Shown one piece after another: positions 7,595-10,443 of a stretch of DNA of 10,443 nt. Location of the stretch: NCBI GenBank assembly GCA_948960675.1, contig CARDPF010000101.1:1-10443 (forward strand), in the 5' to 3' direction. The stretch's first letter is position 1, and the number at the start of each line of letters is the position of its first letter. Under the pieces are notes generated by a model. The model had not been told where the DNA came from. It worked only from the letters and a program-made list of their open reading frames with translations, and did not search any database. A program made the translations under genes and the position numbers. The stretch comes from an uncultured Eisenbergiella sp. GTDB taxonomy: Bacteria > Bacillota > Clostridia > Lachnospirales > Lachnospiraceae.

Positions 7595-7649
7595 GTAACA
7601 GTTCAGACAGGTCTGTGCATTTACTGCGCAGACCTGTCTGAACTGTTAC
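7595..7649 (+). mobile_element. 55-bp palindromic miniature element with 8-bp target duplication (IS66-like ends)
   Basis: Arms 7595-7618 and 7626-7649 are 24 bp each and pair throughout, with one T-G pair, around the 7-nt loop ATTTACT. The ends read GTAACAGTTC/GAACTGTTAC. Immediately outside, AAGGTTCC occurs at both 7587-7594 and 7650-7657, a perfect 8-bp direct repeat, as expected of a target-site duplication. From memory, IS66-family elements end in GTAA and make 8-bp duplications, so this may be a minimal non-autonomous derivative; that link is inference. A related copy lies at 9257-9311 in the opposite orientation. The element sits between the NSS gene end and the MarR promoter, 38 bp upstream of the -35 box. 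No T-tract follows on the minus strand, so its value as a terminator is uncertain. Confidence 0.75.
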
Positions 7650-7658
7650 AAGGTTCCC

Positions 7659-7708
7659 ATTCACGGGCAATGTCATTTCGTTTTGCCATGGATTCACGGA
7701 GAATGTCA
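7659..7708. repeat. Short direct repeat overlapping the NSS stop codon
   Basis: The 17-bp unit ATTCACGGNNAATGTCA occurs at 7659-7675 and 7692-7708, 15 of 17 bases identical, with a 33-bp period. The second copy ends on the NSS stop codon (TGA on the minus strand). It may record a small tandem duplication of the gene's 3' end; no function is evident. Confidence 0.6.
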
Positions 7709-9178
7709 GATAATTCTCAAAACACCTATGGATTTGAGCAATAGAATGACCAAAAGCACAGGCGCAATGTAGCGGACCATAACAATAAATAATTTCTTTC
7801 TGCCAAAGCCGTTACCGGACTTCTCCACTTCCTCCACAATCACTTTTGGCTTTAACACCCAGCCAATCAATACACAGGTAGCAATGGCCACCAAGGGCAT
7901 CAAAAGGTTATTGCTGATGTAATCCATGATATCCAGAATCTGCGCCACGGCGCCGTTTGGCAGTGTAACCTCAAAATACCATTTGTTATAGCCCAGACAT
8001 ACGATAATGCCGCCCGCCAACGCAATAACCGTCTCAACCACCGACGCTTTAAACCGGGACATGTGAAACTTATCCATCAGACTGGATACTACCGCTTCCA
8101 TAACCGACACGGCACTGGTCAACGCGGCAAACAGTACCATTGCAAAAAACAAACAGCCGATCAGATTGCCGATTCCACCCATTGCCAAAAACACCTTTGG
8201 CAATGAAACAAACATCAGGCTCGGCCCCGAAGCCGCCATTCCCTCCCTGCCCATAAAGGTATAAACTGCAGGAATGATCATAACGCCGGCCAAAAAAGCC
8301 ACCGCTGTATCAAAAACCTCAATCTGGTTGATGGACTTAACCAGATTGGCATCATCTTTGACATAAGAACCATAAGCCACCATTATGCCCATCGCTACGC
8401 TGAGGCTGAAAAACAGCTGTCCCATGGCATCCAGCAGTACCGTAAAAAATCCCTGAACCGTCATCCCCTTAAAATCCGGGATCACATAGATCCAAAAACC
8501 TTCCATGCCCGTCCGAAGCGTCCCTGCCCCATCACGATAGCGGATCGTCATGGAAAACACGGCGATCCCTACTACCAAAAGCAACAGGATGGGCATGATC
8601 ACTTTGGAAAACTTCTCAATTCCGTGGTTCACCCCCCGAAAGACAACAACTGCCACCAGAAACAAAAAGATTGCCATGAACATGGGCGGAAACCCTTCCT
8701 GGGTAATGAAACCGGTAAAATAGGCATCCTCCGCCGCAGCGCTGCCCCCGCCGGTCAGATAAGCCAGAAAATATTTCACAACCCATCCGCCAATCACACA
8801 GTAATAGGGCATAATGATAACCGGAACCAGACACGCCAATACCCCCAAGAATCCCCACTTTGGTTTCAGCCTCGCATAGGCCGTCAAAGGACTCTGTTTT
8901 GTCTTCCTGCCAATGGCAACCTCCGTGGTCAGCAACGCAAACCCGAATGTAAGCGCCAGAATCAGATAAACCACCAAAAAGATGCCTCCTCCGTCCTTTG
9001 CCGCCAAATAGGGGAAACGCCAGATATTTCCCAGCCCTACCGCGCTCCCTGCCGCCGCCAGCACAAAGCCGACGGAACCCGAAAAGGAATTCCTGTTTTT
9101 TTCTTTTTTCATTTTCCCGTTTCTGCGCCCTTTGAAAGGGTGTGTAGATATCCCTTCCTGCGCATACTCTCCCTTCAT
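7706..9178 (-). CDS. Sodium-dependent amino-acid transporter, NSS/SLC6 family
   Basis: A 490-residue membrane protein of the neurotransmitter:sodium symporter family (LeuT fold), which imports an amino acid with Na+. Visible signatures: the unwound TM1 segment with GSAVGLGNIWRFPYLAAKDGGG (about 44-65), the TM6 segment LFFSLSVAMGIMVAYGSY (255-272) and the TM8 sodium-site segment FAALTSAVSVMEA (350-362). Eleven to twelve membrane spans are expected and the length fits the bacterial family. The substrate cannot be read from sequence; hydrophobic or aromatic amino acids are typical. The chosen ATG at 9178 has AGGA 9 nt upstream and a promoter close by. The ATG at 9112 (MKKEKNRNSFSG) is closer to the usual family start but has only a weak GGG ribosome site, so the first 22 residues are uncertain. 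The gene appears to be its own transcription unit, with a terminator-like palindrome upstream and another palindrome downstream. Confidence 0.93.
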   Translation of the reverse strand: MKGEYAQEGISTHPFKGRRNGKMKKEKNRNSFSGSVGFVLAAAGSAVGLGNIWRFPYLAAKDGGGIFLVVYLILALTFGFALLTTEVAIGRKTKQSPLTAYARLKPKWGFLGVLACLVPVIIMPYYCVIGGWVVKYFLAYLTGGGSAAAEDAYFTGFITQEGFPPMFMAIFLFLVAVVVFRGVNHGIEKFSKVIMPILLLLVVGIAVFSMTIRYRDGAGTLRTGMEGFWIYVIPDFKGMTVQGFFTVLLDAMGQLFFSLSVAMGIMVAYGSYVKDDANLVKSINQIEVFDTAVAFLAGVMIIPAVYTFMGREGMAASGPSLMFVSLPKVFLAMGGIGNLIGCLFFAMVLFAALTSAVSVMEAVVSSLMDKFHMSRFKASVVETVIALAGGIIVCLGYNKWYFEVTLPNGAVAQILDIMDYISNNLLMPLVAIATCVLIGWVLKPKVIVEEVEKSGNGFGRKKLFIVMVRYIAPVLLVILLLKSIGVLRII

Positions 9179-9198
9179 AAGTAATCATCCTGTTACCC

Positions 9199-9227
9199 AT
9201 GATACCATATATACAGCTTTATTTAAA
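9199..9227 (-). promoter_or_regulatory. Candidate promoter of the NSS transporter gene
   Basis: On the minus strand TTTAAA (9222-9227) and TATCAT (9199-9204) lie 17 bp apart, matching four and five of six consensus bases. The transcript would begin near 9192, giving a leader of only about 14 nt before the ATG at 9178. A consensus match only. Confidence 0.5.
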
Positions 9228-9247
9228 AGGGGTTTATGACAATCCGT

Positions 9248-9311
9248 AAAAAAAATGTAACAATCCAGACAGTTCTGCGCAGTAAATGCACAGAACCGTC
9301 CAAACTGTCGC
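9248..9311 (-). terminator. Rho-independent terminator made from a 55-bp palindromic element
   Basis: The palindrome 9257-9311 has 24-bp arms and a 7-nt loop (ATTTACT on the minus strand), the same architecture and loop as the element at 7595-7649, with diverged arms. Read on the minus strand it is followed after one base by eight T (9248-9255), the layout of an intrinsic terminator, 118 nt beyond the aminotransferase stop. Of eight positions where the arms differ, seven give G-U pairs on the minus-strand RNA and one a C-A mismatch, so the hairpin stays intact in that orientation. No clear flanking duplication remains, which fits an older insertion. It separates the aminotransferase from the NSS promoter. 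Confidence 0.75.
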
Positions 9312-9429
9312 ATTCCAAAGAATGGATTTCTACGGTTTCCGCATTGACGGCACATTCAATTTTCCCAATATAGGGCGAGGGGATTTGAACCAAAATACTG
9401 ACCGCTTCCTTTGCCTATCATTTCCCCTG

Positions 9430-10443
9430 CTATCTTTTTACCGCCTCCCGTTTTCCCTGGAGATAACGTCCCATCCTCATCATTGCCTCCTTCAATTCAT
9501 CAACAGAATAAGCATAGGACATACGGACAAAGCCTTCGCCCGACCTGCCAAACGCACTTCCCGGAACAACGGCAACTTTTTCTTCCTCCAGCAACTCCAT
9601 AGCAAACGCTTCGCTGGACATTCCAAACTCACGAATGTCCGGAAACATATAGAAAGCCCCCTCCGGTTCAAAACAGGGAAGACCTAAGCGTTCCAATTCA
9701 TAATATAAATAGCGGCGGCGCTGATCATAAGACTCCCTCATGCAGGCGGCATCTGCCTCTCCATTTTTCATTGCTTCAACCGCCGCATACTGGCTGACCG
9801 TGGGTGCACACATGATCGCATATTGGTGTACCTTTGTCATCTGCTCCATGATTTCCTTATGGGCAAACACATAACCCAGACGCCATCCGGTCATTGCAAA
9901 ATTTTTAGAAAACCCATTTATCAGGATTGTCCTGTCTTTCATTCCCGAAATGCCGGCAATGCTTATATGCTCTTTTCCATAAGTAAGTTCACTGTATATT
10001 TCATCAGAAATCACCAGTATATTATGTTTTTTAATAACTTCTGCCAATTCTTCCAGATCATCCCGTTCCATAATTGCCCCGGTCGGATTGTTTGGATATG
10101 ACAAAATAAGGGCTTTGCTCCGTGGCGTAATTGCATTTTCGAGCTGCTTTGCGGTCAGACGAAAACGGTTTCCTGCTTTCAGCCCGACAGGCACAGGGAT
10201 ACCATCTGCCATAACAATACACGGCAAATAGGATACAAAACTCGGCTCAATATATAAAATTTCATCACCCGGATTGATGATCGTCCGCAGGGCGATATCA
10301 ATCGCCTCACTTCCGCCGACTGTAACCAATACTTCGCTCTCCGGCTGGTAAGACACCCCAATCCGCCTTTCCGTATAATTACATATTGCTTTCCGCAGGC
10401 TGTATAAGCCACTGTTTGACGTATAAAAAGTCTTGCCTGACTG
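9430..10443 (-). CDS. Class I/II PLP-dependent aminotransferase (N-terminus cut by window edge)
   Basis: The frame is open to the window edge, giving 337 residues; compared with about 390 in the family, roughly the first 50 are missing. A GTG at 10356 can be mistaken for a start, but the upstream codons (FYTSNSGLYSLRKAICNYTERR) match the conserved N-terminal family segment, so it is internal. Visible motifs: SYPNNPTG at about fragment residues 115-122, VISDEIYSELTYG with the Asp contacting the pyridine nitrogen (about 147), SKNFAMTGWRLGY with the Schiff-base Lys (about 180), and FVRMSYA with the carboxylate-binding Arg (about 307). It probably moves an amino group between an amino acid and a 2-oxoacid in the cytoplasm. 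AspC/AraT-like or PatA-like members share these motifs, so the substrate is unresolved. The DNA is visibly more AT-rich than the ABC and DUF2264 genes. A probable terminator follows at 9248-9311. Confidence 0.92.
   Translation of the reverse strand, partial: QSGKTFYTSNSGLYSLRKAICNYTERRIGVSYQPESEVLVTVGGSEAIDIALRTIINPGDEILYIEPSFVSYLPCIVMADGIPVPVGLKAGNRFRLTAKQLENAITPRSKALILSYPNNPTGAIMERDDLEELAEVIKKHNILVISDEIYSELTYGKEHISIAGISGMKDRTILINGFSKNFAMTGWRLGYVFAHKEIMEQMTKVHQYAIMCAPTVSQYAAVEAMKNGEADAACMRESYDQRRRYLYYELERLGLPCFEPEGAFYMFPDIREFGMSSEAFAMELLEEEKVAVVPGSAFGRSGEGFVRMSYAYSVDELKEAMMRMGRYLQGKREAVKR

Noticed and set aside
8616..9200. A 194-codon minus-strand frame overlapping the NSS gene in another frame.
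   Set aside because: The NSS frame carries the conserved LeuT-fold motifs across the same DNA, so the alternative is a shifted shadow and not evidence for a frameshift.
9371..9390. A stretch that on the minus strand reads GGTTCAAATCCCCTCGCCC, resembling the T-arm and 3' end of a tRNA.
   Set aside because: The five bases before the T-loop do not form a T-stem with those after it, and there is no anticodon or D-arm in the 40 nt left before the aminotransferase stop. At most it is a relic or an old attachment-site remnant; I do not annotate a tRNA.
10354..10356. GTG as the start codon of the aminotransferase.
   Set aside because: Codons upstream to the window edge stay open and match the conserved N-terminal family segment, so the real start lies outside the window.

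Overview
The window looks like a piece of a gut-type Firmicutes genome, most probably Lachnospiraceae. This is inferred from the gene families (MarR plus a heterodimeric ABC exporter pair, a DUF2264 protein, an NSS amino-acid transporter with a Clostridia-like sequence), strong GGAGG-type ribosome binding sites and sigma-A-like promoters. No marker gene fixes the species. The first 32 bases are not genomic: they match the Illumina TruSeq read-1 adapter, so this end is an assembly end and the first gene is cut there.

Every recognisable gene lies on the minus strand, so transcription runs from high to low coordinates. From the right: a class I/II PLP-dependent aminotransferase, cut by the window edge (9430-10443); a spacer with a 55-bp palindrome that probably acts as its terminator (9257-9311) and a promoter; an NSS-family sodium:amino-acid symporter (7706-9178); and a spacer with a second 55-bp palindrome (7595-7649). 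A strong promoter and a perfect inverted-repeat operator (7503-7556) then lead into a tightly packed set: MarR regulator (7023-7478), ABC exporter half with a degenerate ATP site (5293-7026), ABC exporter half with a canonical site (3404-5293), and a DUF2264 protein (1329-3371). MarR/ABC overlap by 4 nt, ABC/ABC by 1 nt, and DUF2264 follows 32 nt later without a visible terminator. Then comes a spacer of about 550 bp dominated by a 312-bp foldback element (975-1286), a candidate promoter (899-928), and the N-terminal third or so of an agarase-like glycoside hydrolase (33-772).

The MarR protein probably represses its own operon at the TAATTA-GT-TAATTA site and is relieved by a ligand that the exporter pair may pump out. 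The DUF2264 protein and the glycoside hydrolase suggest a link to carbohydrate handling, which is unusual company for a MarR-controlled exporter. The NSS transporter and the aminotransferase fit amino-acid uptake and metabolism but appear to be separate transcription units.

The least explained parts are the repeats. The 312-bp foldback includes a 70-bp perfect inverted repeat. The two related 55-bp palindromes share a conserved loop; one is flanked by an 8-bp direct duplication and starts with GTAA, as expected of an IS66-type miniature element, and the other seems to have been adopted as a terminator. I saw no phage, CRISPR, toxin-antitoxin or complete insertion sequence.
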